A DNA stretch of 64,000 bases. Source: Pyrenophora tritici-repentis (taxonomy: Eukaryota; Ascomycota; Dothideomycetes; Pleosporales; Pleosporaceae). The first letter of the stretch is position 1. The number at the start of each line of letters is the position of its first letter. The stretch lies in contig NC_089391.1 in assembly GCF_003171515.1 (NCBI RefSeq), positions 310,001 to 374,000 on the forward strand, read 5' to 3'. The notes beneath the pieces are model-generated. The model worked only from the letters and a program-made list of their open reading frames with translations, had not been told where the DNA came from and ran no database searches. The position numbers and the translations under genes are program-made. This document shows, one piece after another, positions 28,339 to 37,225 of this stretch.

Positions 28339-28950
28339 TGTGAAGGTCGTCCGAAGATGATCTTGGGTTGGTTCTCGGGGATTGAGTGATGCGATGGACA
28401 CGAGGGTGTATAGCACGATTGGTAGATCGATGTAATATACAGGGGGTTTGAGAATCAAGTACTAATCCTTAGATTTCGAAGTTGAACACAATGAGCTATA
28501 GGAGCTCATTGCCTAATGCTATATACCTATGGTGCTCGCTGTCCTCGCTCAGAGGAGTCCGAGGATTCCTCGGTGGCGTATGTACGAGGAGTGTGCCAAG
28601 ACCTTTCCTCGTGCATGCCAAGCCGAGGAGGTCACGTGATTAAGTTCCCGTGTCACATATGGAGGGGTCAGCTTGTCAGATAATAGCACTGTTGAAGATG
28701 AGAGCGTACAGACGCTGGGTTAGACTAGCGCGACCCGGCATCTGAGAGAGCCAATCGGATCACAGGAAGGCTTGGCACCCCCCAGGTGTGCCCACAACCG
28801 TAGACAGAACCAACACACAATCAATCATCAATATCATCACCATTATTACCTATTTCATCAGTATTCCAGATGAGAGTGAATATCTGACACAGCTATCCCG
28901 CCGACGCTCCTTAACTTAACCGCCGTGCCCCTTCCCACAGGTTCGTAACA
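28339..28950 (-). repeat. Gypsy-I 5' LTR (LTR-D) with nested LTR-E
   Basis: After removing the 216-bp LTR-E and one CAGCT copy this LTR is 391 bp, the same length as, and nearly identical to, the LTR-D at 36038-36428, but with a different U3 from the element's own 3' LTR. Immediately outside (28951-28955) is gagca, the complement of the tgctc that flanks 36428. Confidence 0.88.
28674..28889 (+). mobile_element. solo LTR-E nested in LTR-D, TSD CAGCT
   Basis: 216 bp, TGTCAGATAATAGC...AATATCTGACA, flanked by CAGCT at 28669-28673 and 28890-28894. Confidence 0.92.
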
Positions 28951-29686
28951 GAGCACTACCATTTGTAGAATGGATAGAAGCTCAAAATCTAAGTCTTCTA
29001 AACACGCCAGGTACTGGAACTTTCTTTAGACCACACCTATCAAGAGAAACAGTTCTAGATCTATCGCTTGCTACTCCAGATCTAGCTGATAAAGCTATTG
29101 ATTGGCAAGTTACCACAGAAACCGGATCGGATCATTACGGTCTACTTTTCTCAGTCCAAACAAACAATAACCTAGTAGACAATCCAATAAACCAACGCAA
29201 GTTCAATGTCAAAAAGGCGGATTGGCCACTATTTCAACTAGCCCTAAGCGAGGCTATCCAAAACAACATCACGCTGCAGGACATAGGCGAGATAAACCAT
29301 CCTAGAAAACAAGATAGCAAAAATCTAATTCTAGAAGAGGACCAGGAGCTAAAAAGCAAACTAGAGGAAATCGGGCAAGCAATTACCCAAGTTATCCAGA
29401 TAGCAGCCGACAAAGCAATCCCAAAAGTCAAAATAGGTCCTAATCTAAAACCCTGGTGGAACCAGGAGCTTACTAAGCTAAGAAGAGAGCTCACCTACTG
29501 CCAAAGAGCCTTTACCCAACAGCTACAACAGTCGTCTATCCAGGAATCATTCTTATTCAAGAAAGACTTTCTAACAGCACGGAACACCTACGCAAGAGCA
29601 ATCAAAGAGGCTAAAAAGAAACACTGGAACAGCTTTCTAGAACAAGAAACCCCACAGTCTATCTATAAAGCTATGGCATATACAAT
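28951..29686 (+). pseudogene. LINE-A ORF2, endonuclease end and linker
   Basis: Open frame reading 'LPFVEWIEAQNLSLL', 'GTGTFFRP' and 'VLDLSLATPDLA', 'TGSDHYGLLF' (last endonuclease motifs with the conserved SDH-type Asp-His), then the Lys-rich linker before RT ('LKPWWNQELTKLRREL', 'AKKKHWNSFL'). The 5' part of the same ORF lies inverted at 36429-37225. It is interrupted after 29686 by Copia-II and resumes in frame at 34937. No stop occurs in this portion. Confidence 0.85.
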
Positions 29687-29850
29687 TGTCAGATAGCAGG
29701 GTTACTCGACGTTGGCAGCAACCAATCAGCGTAGAGAGGGTCAGTGCGCCCCTCAAGAGGGCCACAAGCGCGGACACACGATAGACAGAACACAATACAG
29801 ACAATCATCAACATCCATCACTTTTGTGCAATATCTCATTATATCTGACA
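29687..29850 (+). repeat. Copia-II 5' LTR (LTR-A)
   Basis: 164 bp, TGTCAGATAGCAGG...TATATCTGACA. Identical to the 3' LTR. Solo copies: 15048-15211, 43377-43540 (reverse); diverged copy 5362-5525. Confidence 0.95.
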
Positions 29851-29895
29851 ATTAAGAGTCTCACTGCCTCAATAACGAGCGATAAAACCACGAAA

Positions 29896-31230
29896 ATGGC
29901 AACAATCCAGACCCAACGGGACGCGACGGTCATCCTCACCGACTCAAGCAACTGGATCCCTTGGTACCGCCAACTTAAGCTGAAATGCCAGTCGCAAGGC
30001 ATTTGGCCACTGTTGGACCCCGAAGGAGTGCGACTCCAGCGCATCCAACCGGAGGCTCCGCTACCCCCAGACATTTCGCAGTATGAACCGTCAAGTAGCC
30101 CCTCAGCTGCCTTATCGCATACCACCCGAAACGCTAGAGGCAACACGCGAGGATCAGCACAAGACACTACAGAAATGTCGACAACAACCTCACGAATCCC
30201 CACTATACCAACGCGAGTGTCAGAACTCTTAGAGAAAGGACAAGAAGCGTATAAGGAGGATCGCGACGACTATAAGCTGCGCCTTGAGTTATACAAAATA
30301 CGGGAGAGGGACTATCAAGAAGAAAGCAACAAAATCTCAAAGATGGTCGAACACATCCTTACAACCGTAACACCCCATTTACAACTTAGCTGCTGCACCG
30401 AGAACGGCACGCTGCGCGACTGGATAACCGCCCTCTAAGACACAGTTGGAGTGGATGAAGACGAGGAGAGAGCGCGAGCACGAGAGAGATACCAAGCCGC
30501 ACTCAAGCCAATGCGTTCAACCACAAACTGGGAGACGTGACTAAATGAATACGATCAGGCTGCAACTCGAGCTGAAACCCTTGAGGTGGCCGAGGCTATG
30601 CAAACACAAGCCGTAATAGACGACTTCCTAGGCTCCGTATCTAAAATGGCATCAACCTGGACCGCAGGGTTCCAAGGGCCAGGGTACGATAAGAAAGCCA
30701 TGAATAGGAAAAGGATGATGAAACTCTTCCGTGAATATATGAGTCTTCATTATCCATCAAGAGGGAAGCCAAAGAGCGCCTTCGCGGTAGGAGACTCATA
30801 CGCGGCGAGCGGTGAACCCGACTCGGACACACTGAGGGACGCCTCTAGTGTGGAATTAAGAGCGCCATCCAACCAAGGCCGGGGAAACCCTAGGCAATCA
30901 AACAAACGCAAGATGGATGGTCAAAGTACCAGAACCAAGCAGATCCCGGAGAGGAATTCAGCGAAAGCTGGAGACATATGTCCTGCCTGTGAACAGCGTC
31001 ATGAGATATCTGACTGCTACTATGTGAACAAAGCCAAGGCACCTGAATGGTTCAAGCCAAATCGAGGCATCGCAAGATTAGTACAGTACAAACTTGAAAA
31101 TGACACCAACTTACAGAGAACGATGCAGGAAATGTCCCTAGAGACTAAACGACCTCGATTCTCGACAACGTCACGATCGATTACACCTCATATCAAGACA
31201 TCACAAACACCGGACGCAGTCATTGAATGA
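29896..31230 (+). pseudogene. Copia-II Gag with two premature stops
   Basis: Start MATIQTQRD at 29896, parallel to Copia-I Gag ('VILTDSSNWIPWYRQL'). Two in-frame stops: TAA at 30436 (Gln position by comparison with Copia-I surroundings) and TGA at 30538 (in 'WET*LNEYD', where Copia-I has Trp). The knuckle C-x2-C-x3-H-x4-C ('CPACEQRHEISDC') is at about 30984-31020. The natural end is UGA at 31228-31230, followed by CUA in the same frame as pol; UGA CUA is a well-known readthrough context. Confidence 0.88.
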
Positions 31231-32256
31231 CTAGATGGACGCGAAATCTCAAGAATTGATGAGGGCACGATGAAAGCGGCATTCAGCGCAAGCCAACAAG
31301 GATATCCATTAAAGGATGCCTTCATCCTGGATTCCGGCTCGACTACGCACATCTGCAACGACCTCTCAAGAATTGAAGACGTACGCCCGTCGACGCCAGG
31401 GGACTACATCTGGGCCGGCAGTTCCAAAGTCTGGATACGAGGATACGGAGCTGTCACATTGACAACAGAGGGATCTCAGGACAAACAAGCCCTGCACATA
31501 GTCAACGTTGCGTGGTGTCCAGACTTCCTCTGCAGCCTAGTATCATTCAGGCTACTCCGACGACAAGGAATATGGTGGGACAATCGGGAAGATCCAACAA
31601 GCCTGCGACGATGGGATGGAACAATCATTGCTATCCTATCGGAACGCCATGGGCAATGGATTATCGAAGACACCACTCTATTCGACTCAGCCTTCCATGT
31701 GCGTATGAATCGAACCAAGCGATCACCACAAAGGGCGACAGCTATGCTATGGCATAAACGACTAGGACATCCAGGGCCATCCGCTATTGAACACCTCATA
31801 CAGCAATCTGAGGGGGTGAGGATCAAAGGAATCACCACAGTACAATGTGACGCTTGCGGCAGATCAAAGTCGAAGCGCCAAATAAGAAGGGCGCTAAGAC
31901 TAAATGATGAAGGTCCTGGAGAAAGAATTGCAATCGACTTCTATGAGTACGAGGCAGACAGCTTCACTAAGGAAAAGAGTCAGATGCTAATAACTTGCCG
32001 AAACTCCCGATACGTTTGGGATTTCTACTTCAAAGACAATAGGCCAGCACGCTCTATTATTCGCCTATTAGCCCTCTTTATCCAATTTATGAAGAAACAG
32101 TTCAACATTACGGTCAAGGTCATTGAAACAGACAACGAGATCATCACAGTTAAGCAAGAAGTCGAGAAATGGTGCACGTCCCTATCAATCAGACTCGAGC
32201 CTTCCGCTCCAGACACACAAGCGCAGAACGGAGGAGCCGAACGCTCAGGGGTGTGA
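31231..32256 (+). CDS. Copia-II Pol, first part: protease and integrase core
   Basis: In frame with gag after UGA; first ATG at 31270. Protease triplet in 'FILDSGSTTHICND', GAG-pre-integrase region ('WHKRLGHPG', 'CDACGRSKSK'), integrase Asp in 'IAIDFYEY', Asp in 'VIETDNEII', Glu in 'AQNGGAERSG'. Ends with TGA at 32254-32256 two codons after that block; the next domain is in the -1 frame, exactly as in Copia-I. Confidence 0.88.
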   Translation, partial: LDGREISRIDEGTMKAAFSASQQGYPLKDAFILDSGSTTHICNDLSRIEDVRPSTPGDYIWAGSSKVWIRGYGAVTLTTEGSQDKQALHIVNVAWCPDFLCSLVSFRLLRRQGIWWDNREDPTSLRRWDGTIIAILSERHGQWIIEDTTLFDSAFHVRMNRTKRSPQRATAMLWHKRLGHPGPSAIEHLIQQSEGVRIKGITTVQCDACGRSKSKRQIRRALRLNDEGPGERIAIDFYEYEADSFTKEKSQMLITCRNSRYVWDFYFKDNRPARSIIRLLALFIQFMKKQFNITVKVIETDNEIITVKQEVEKWCTSLSIRLEPSAPDTQAQNGGAERSGV

Positions 32257-34712
32257 TAAAAGAAAAGGCACGCGCAATTCGACTAGATGCGAATCTTCCA
32301 TGGGAACTCTGGCCAGAGATAACCAGAGCGGCGGTATACCTATACAATCGAACGCCAAATTATCCAAACAAGTGGAAATCGCCTTACGAAATATTCTTCA
32401 CGCGCGCAGCTGCCACAAATGGCATAGTCACCGGACCCCGAAGACCAAACCAAGCTCATCTAAGAGCATATGGGTGCAAAGCCTTTGCAATGACAGACGA
32501 TACCCACCAAGGAAAGTCAAGGCTGCAACGGCTGGACCCAAAAGCCTGGATTGGGTATCTTGTGGGATATCAGTCAACAAACATCTACCGCATCTGGATC
32601 CCATCCATGGCAAAGGTAATCAGCACTCGCGACGTAGTGTTTAACGAAGAAACAATCTTCAATGGCAAGACTGAGGACCTGATGGACAATCTCATGCACA
32701 ACACCCTAGAGGAAATCGCAACTTGGGTGAGAACAGTCGAACTCCCAGGTACTCAGAGCCAACAACCAGAAACCGAGACGTTCTACGAGGACGATACGAC
32801 GCAGGAAGAGAGCCCGCGCACTCAGAAAACCAGATACCACCAAGGAAGGAAGGTGGTAGAGGCATATCTAACCCCGCCACCAACTCCTCCACCTGTGGCC
32901 TTGCTAGTTCAAGGAGAGGTGAACAACGAGGATATGACGAACATGTCCAACCAATCAACATCAATGACCAGTCCATGGGCAGCCGCATTCATGGCCGGCA
33001 CCGAATCAGGACACATTGGTCAACACGAAGGAAAGCCAATCGACAAGGCTCAGGTGAAGAGACTGCTATCTAAGGGAATCAAGCCCTATCGTAACCAGCT
33101 ACCGCCACTCCCAACAGCATACTCAAAGCTGGAAGACCATCCACTATACGACATGTTCAAGGAAGCAGAAAAGACACACCTTCGGAGTCACCAACAAATG
33201 AAGTCATGGACTGAGGTCCAAGCATCACCAGTCAAACGAGCAGGGCACCAGATCCTAGACTGTATGTGGGTATACACCTACAAACTCGACAAGCATCACC
33301 GCCTCATCAAATGCAAGGCAAGATTGGTGGTAAGGGGAGACCAACAACGCAACATCACCTCCCAAGACACATACGCAGCAACATTGGCAGGACGCTCATT
33401 CAGAATGCTCATGGCAATCGCCGCCAAATACGATCTTGAGCTAAAGCAATACGACGTCACTAATGCTTTTGTGCATGCTACAATCGACAGAGAAATATAC
33501 ATGAGGATGCCAAAAGGATATCAGAAGCCTGGCACTCTACTTAAAGTGCAAAAGGCACTATATGGGCTCCGGATCTCACCATTACTGTGGCAGAAAGAAT
33601 TCACTGCAACTCTTGCTTCGATAGGGTTTCAACAAATACCACAGGAGCCATGCTGCATGATCAAAGACGGAGTTATCATCTTCTTCTATGTGGACGACAT
33701 CATCGTTGCGTACCATTCAAAGCAAGAATCAGAGGCAATGAAGGCCATCAACCAGATCCAAGAAAAATACGCTTGTACGGGAGGAGACAACTTACAGTGG
33801 TTTCTCGGCGTAGAGGTCATTCGTGATCGCAAGCAGAAGACCATACAGCTATCTCAAGCCGCATACGCAGACAAAATCAGCCAACTAGCAAGCCGACAAG
33901 ACATCAGACATGACACGCCGATGTCAGGCATGGAACTCAGACCCAGGAGTGACCTAGCAGAGCCGTCCGAGATCAACCGCTACCAGCGCAAGATTGGCTC
34001 GCTTCTATTCGCTGCAGTCACAACAAGACCCGACATAGCCTTTGCAACATCACGACTTGCTCGCTTCCTAGTCAATCCAAGTACAGAACACCAGGACGCT
34101 GCAGACCGTGTGCTCCTGTACCTCAAGAAAACAGAATCCCTAGCCCTCGAACTCGGTAGAGGCGATGGCCTTGAGGTAGCAAGTGACGCATCATTTGCAG
34201 ACAACACACTAGACAGGAAAAGCTCGCAAGGATACGCAATTAAGCTGTTCGGAGGACTCATCGCTTGGAGAGCAAGTAAGCAAGATACTGTGACAACATC
34301 AACAACAGAAGCAGAGCTGCTTGCCCTATCACAAGTTGCTAAGGAGGCAATCTTTACGTCGCGGTTATTGAAGGAGCTTCAGGTAAACCTAAGCAATCCA
34401 ATTATCACAATCAAGTGCGACAATACCCAGACAATCCGTCTAGTAAATGAAGACGTTGCCAAATTGCAAACAAAGCTTCGGCACGTTGACATACACAATC
34501 ATTGGCTACGACAAGAAGTTACCCGAAAGACGATCAAGGTAGAATATGTTCCGTCTGACAACATGATCGCAGACGGATTCACCAAGTCACTGCCAGCCAA
34601 TAAATGGGCCAGTTTCCTTGATCAGTTGGGACTTGTTAAACGCAAAGAATCCCCGTTGAAAGAAGCTGAGCTTGAGAAGTTGCAGGAGCATCTGGAAGGC
34701 CTCTATATGTAG
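32169..34712 (+). CDS. Copia-II Pol, second part: integrase C-terminus, reverse transcriptase, RNase H
   Basis: 847 codons, intact. True integrase homology starts at about 32250 ('GVIKEKARAIRLDANLPW'). Reverse transcriptase: 'KARLVVRGDQQRN', 'YDVTNAFVHATIDREIYMRMP', catalytic 'FFYVDDIIVAY'. RNase H: 'ASDASFADNTLDRKSSQGY', 'TTSTTEAELLAL', 'DIHNHWLRQE'. The shorter length than Copia-I is explained by the missing 47-residue repeats and a shorter linker. The ORF overlaps the previous one by 88 nt. Confidence 0.9.
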   Translation: MVHVPINQTRAFRSRHTSAERRSRTLRGVIKEKARAIRLDANLPWELWPEITRAAVYLYNRTPNYPNKWKSPYEIFFTRAAATNGIVTGPRRPNQAHLRAYGCKAFAMTDDTHQGKSRLQRLDPKAWIGYLVGYQSTNIYRIWIPSMAKVISTRDVVFNEETIFNGKTEDLMDNLMHNTLEEIATWVRTVELPGTQSQQPETETFYEDDTTQEESPRTQKTRYHQGRKVVEAYLTPPPTPPPVALLVQGEVNNEDMTNMSNQSTSMTSPWAAAFMAGTESGHIGQHEGKPIDKAQVKRLLSKGIKPYRNQLPPLPTAYSKLEDHPLYDMFKEAEKTHLRSHQQMKSWTEVQASPVKRAGHQILDCMWVYTYKLDKHHRLIKCKARLVVRGDQQRNITSQDTYAATLAGRSFRMLMAIAAKYDLELKQYDVTNAFVHATIDREIYMRMPKGYQKPGTLLKVQKALYGLRISPLLWQKEFTATLASIGFQQIPQEPCCMIKDGVIIFFYVDDIIVAYHSKQESEAMKAINQIQEKYACTGGDNLQWFLGVEVIRDRKQKTIQLSQAAYADKISQLASRQDIRHDTPMSGMELRPRSDLAEPSEINRYQRKIGSLLFAAVTTRPDIAFATSRLARFLVNPSTEHQDAADRVLLYLKKTESLALELGRGDGLEVASDASFADNTLDRKSSQGYAIKLFGGLIAWRASKQDTVTTSTTEAELLALSQVAKEAIFTSRLLKELQVNLSNPIITIKCDNTQTIRLVNEDVAKLQTKLRHVDIHNHWLRQEVTRKTIKVEYVPSDNMIADGFTKSLPANKWASFLDQLGLVKRKESPLKEAELEKLQEHLEGLYM

Positions 34713-34767
34713 GATCGATTAACCAGTTTATGCAGCTTGCAATCAGGGCTTCCAAGCTGAGGGGGTG

Positions 34768-34931
34768 TGTCAGATAGCAGGGTTACTCGACGTTGGCAGC
34801 AACCAATCAGCGTAGAGAGGGTCAGTGCGCCCCTCAAGAGGGCCACAAGCGCGGACACACGATAGACAGAACACAATACAGACAATCATCAACATCCATC
34901 ACTTTTGTGCAATATCTCATTATATCTGACA
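34768..34931 (+). repeat. Copia-II 3' LTR (LTR-A)
   Basis: 164 bp, no difference seen from the 5' LTR; followed by the ACAAT duplication at 34932-34936. Confidence 0.95.
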
Positions 34932-34936
34932 ACAAT

Positions 34937-35765
34937 AGACCACAAAGTTGAAAGAATTCCACCTATCCAAGGAGAGAGACTAGAGACTACATTTAAAGGG
35001 AAGTGCAAAGCCTTCAGAAAAGCGCTATTCCCACCACCACCTATCTCGAACCCGCCAAGCTTTGCCAATTACAAGGAGAGCAACTGGAACTGGCCAATGC
35101 TATCTATAACCGAACTAGAACAGGTATGTTCTAGCAAGATTAAAAGTAGTACACCAGGCCCAGATGCTATTACTCAGGATATCATAACTGCCGCTTTCAA
35201 GTTTAATCCAGAGATACTCTTCAAGGCTTACTCAATTTTATTCAACTACGGATACCACCCACGGTGCTGGAAGGCAGCTACAGGAGCGATTCTCAAGAAA
35301 CCGTCTAAACCAGACTACTCAATCCCTAAAGCCTACAGAGTAATCACTCTCTTAAACAGCTTAGGGAAGATCCTAGAGAGAATAATTGCCAAGAGACTAA
35401 GCAGTCTAGCAGAAACTACAGACCTCCTACACAGCTCGCAAATAGGAGGTAGAAACAAGAAGTCTGCAATAGACGCTGCTTTTTTACTAGTAGACCAGAT
35501 CCAACACAAGAAACAACAAGGCCAAATCACTTCTACAGTGTTTGTTGACGTTAAAGGCGCGTTTGACCACGTCATACACAACCAGTTTCTAGAACGACTA
35601 AAGAAACTAGGCCTACCAATCAGCCTTATCTGTTGGGCAAAAGCATTCCTTTCTGAAAGAACGCTAAGGCTCTCATTTGACAACAAGATTGAAGAATTTA
35701 GTCAAATTATGTCAGGGGTCCCACAAGGAAGCCCGGTATCACCAATCTTCTTTCTTATCTACACT
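34937..35765 (+). pseudogene. LINE-A ORF2, reverse transcriptase (3' truncated)
   Basis: Continues the frame of 28951-29686 once Copia-II and one ACAAT are removed. RT motifs: 'SSTPGPDAITQDII', 'YRVITLLNSLGKILERI', 'TVFVDVKGAFDHVIHN' (first catalytic Asp), 'SGVPQGSPVSPIFF'. The frame is lost at 35766 where LTR-F begins, before the FADD-type motif, so the catalytic centre is incomplete and the RNase H and 3' end are missing. Confidence 0.88.
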
Positions 35766-35951
35766 TGTCAGATTTTTATCGGATCGAGGTGTCTATTGTC
35801 TGTCTCTGTCTACGGCTCTGTCTGTGGGAGGTGGCCTCGCCTCGGGCTTGGCAGTGCTAAGTCCCGGCGCTAGCCCTGGTTTGGGGGTCTCATGTCCTTC
35901 CCCAACCACCATCGGCTCGATCATGAAGCAAAACCTCGCCTCAATCTGACA
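35766..35951 (-). repeat. LTR-F copy, reverse orientation
   Basis: 186 bp, TGTCAGATTTTTATC...GCCTCAATCTGACA, the reverse of the Copia-I LTR with a diverged left part. Flanks are acact and attgt, so no duplication remains; the LINE does not continue on the other side, so the right flank was exchanged or deleted. Confidence 0.85.
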
Positions 35952-36037
35952 ATTGTTCGGGTCTGATGTCGTGTTGTGTTGTTGTGATCCAACGCTGTTC
36001 GATCAGTTCGGTCGCGGTGGATTGTGCGCGCTGACTA

Positions 36038-36428
36038 TGTTACGAACCTGTGGGAAGGGGCACGGCGGTTAAGTTAAGGAGCGTCGGCGGGATAGCTGAC
36101 CCCTCCATATGTGACACGGGAACTTAATCACGTGACCTCCTCGGCTTGGCATGCACGAGGAAAGGTCTTGGCACACTCCTCGTACATACGCCACCGAGGA
36201 ATCCTCGGACTCCTCTGAGCGAGGACAGCGAGCACCATAGGTATATAGCATTAGGCAATGAGCTCCTATAGCTCATTGTGTTCAACTTCGAAATCTAAGG
36301 ATTAGTACTTGATTCTCAAACCCCCTGTATATTACATCGATCTACCAATCGTGCTATACACCCTCGTGTCCATCGCATCACTCAATCCCCGAGAACCAAC
36401 CCAAGATCATCTTCGGACGACCTTCACA
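36038..36428 (+). mobile_element. solo LTR-D (Gypsy-I family), partner in an inversion
   Basis: 391 bp, TGTTACGAACCTG...GACCTTCACA. Its present flanks are gacta and tgctc (no match), but tgctc pairs with the complement of gagca at 28951-28955, next to the other LTR-D. See the inversion finding. Confidence 0.88.
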
Positions 36429-37225
36429 TGCTCCTGGACTTGTTGTCGCGCATAATGGATCCCACCAAGGATGGTGCTCATTTGCGTCTAGGAGTAGAAT
36501 AGATGATTCTGGTAGTCTGCTATTTAGAAGAACTCTTGGAATAGTCTTAATATCTCCTATGCCTTTCTGGTTGTATAGGTCGAAGATATTTATCTTGAAG
36601 TTCCCTTTCTGTACTACTAGTGCTATAGCGTCTGGGTCAGATGTAAATCCTTCTAGTAGATAGGTTTCTGCTAATAGCATTCTAGAAATATAGAATAACA
36701 CTCTTGGACGTAGGTTTGGTTCTGATTGTGGGAGAGTTTGGGGGTGTGCTGCATGGCTAGTGGACCTAGTATCGGCGTAGTCGTTGTTTCTTGTTGGTGT
36801 GAGTCAAGGCTCTTGGACTGCAATTATATCCACGTTTAGTTCGACAGCTAGTTGAAGAGTAGACTCTGTAGCTGTCACGAGAGGCAACGAGCAGTAATCT
36901 CAGAACTTATGAAGAAGTTTGATTTGTGTGCTACGTACAGTACTCAAGTGTAAATACAAGACGTTGCGTGAAGAAAAGAAGTGGAGAGTTTCGCCAGAGA
37001 AAGATATATAGCGGAAGGAAGCTTGTGTGACGTCATACAGATGTCGGGGCAGTAGCATATTGTCGAGGATAGCACATTGCGCTGTTGCGATAGGAGCGTA
37101 CGGGTTAAGAGCAGGAGCGCATGGGTCAGAGGCAGGAGTGTCAAGGGGACCACGGTGGTTACCGTGACAGTAGCCTGGATACTCTTGTTAAGATTCACTT
37201 GGAGGATCTTAATGCTGTCTAACAT
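36429..37225 (-). pseudogene. LINE-A ORF2, 5' part: AP-type endonuclease
   Basis: Starts ATG at 37225 ('MLDSIKILQVNLNKS'), overlapping the ORF1 stop by 7 nt. After a solo LTR insertion (36873-37169) it continues 'VDIIAVQEPWLTP'-like sequence, 'GFTSDPDAIALVVQKG', 'LPESSILLLDANEHHPWWDPL', i.e. the exonuclease-endonuclease-phosphatase domain with the conserved Glu (QEPW) and Asp-x-Asn-x-His motifs. A TGA lies in the QEPW region copy near 36807. The reading frame runs straight on at 28956 (plus strand) if the inversion is undone. Confidence 0.85.
36873..37169 (-). mobile_element. solo LTR-C (Gypsy), TSD GTAGC
   Basis: 297 bp, reverse orientation, TGTCACGAGAGG...TACCGTGACA on the plus strand; same family as the LTR at 7629-7946. 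Flanked by GTAGC at 36868-36872 and 37170-37174. Inserted in LINE-A ORF2. Confidence 0.92.

Larger units (their letters stand above)
22023..28950 (-). mobile_element. Gypsy-I, chromodomain LTR retrotransposon (minus strand)
   Basis: Read on the minus strand: 5' LTR (28950-28339, with LTR-E nested in it), gag, protease, reverse transcriptase, RNase H, integrase and chromodomain, polypurine tract and 3' LTR (22474-22023). Three in-frame TAG codons (near 27914, 26034 and 25002) and one frame change near 26420 inactivate it; each stop is one transition from Gln or Trp. The two LTRs share ~190 bp at the R/U5 side but differ in U3, and the outer flanks carry no common duplication, so the element is a mosaic. 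Confidence 0.9.
29687..34931 (+). mobile_element. Copia-II, full-length LTR retrotransposon, TSD ACAAT
   Basis: LTRs (LTR-A) at 29687-29850 and 34768-34931, 164 bp each and read as identical, flanked by ACAAT at 29682-29686 and 34932-34936. Primer-binding site attaagagtctcactgcct follows the 5' LTR; purine tract gctgagggggtg precedes the 3' LTR. Inserted into LINE-A ORF2. Same layout as Copia-I: gag-UGA-pol in one frame, then a -1 step in integrase. Gag carries two extra stops, so this copy is probably dead or needs Gag in trans. Confidence 0.95.
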
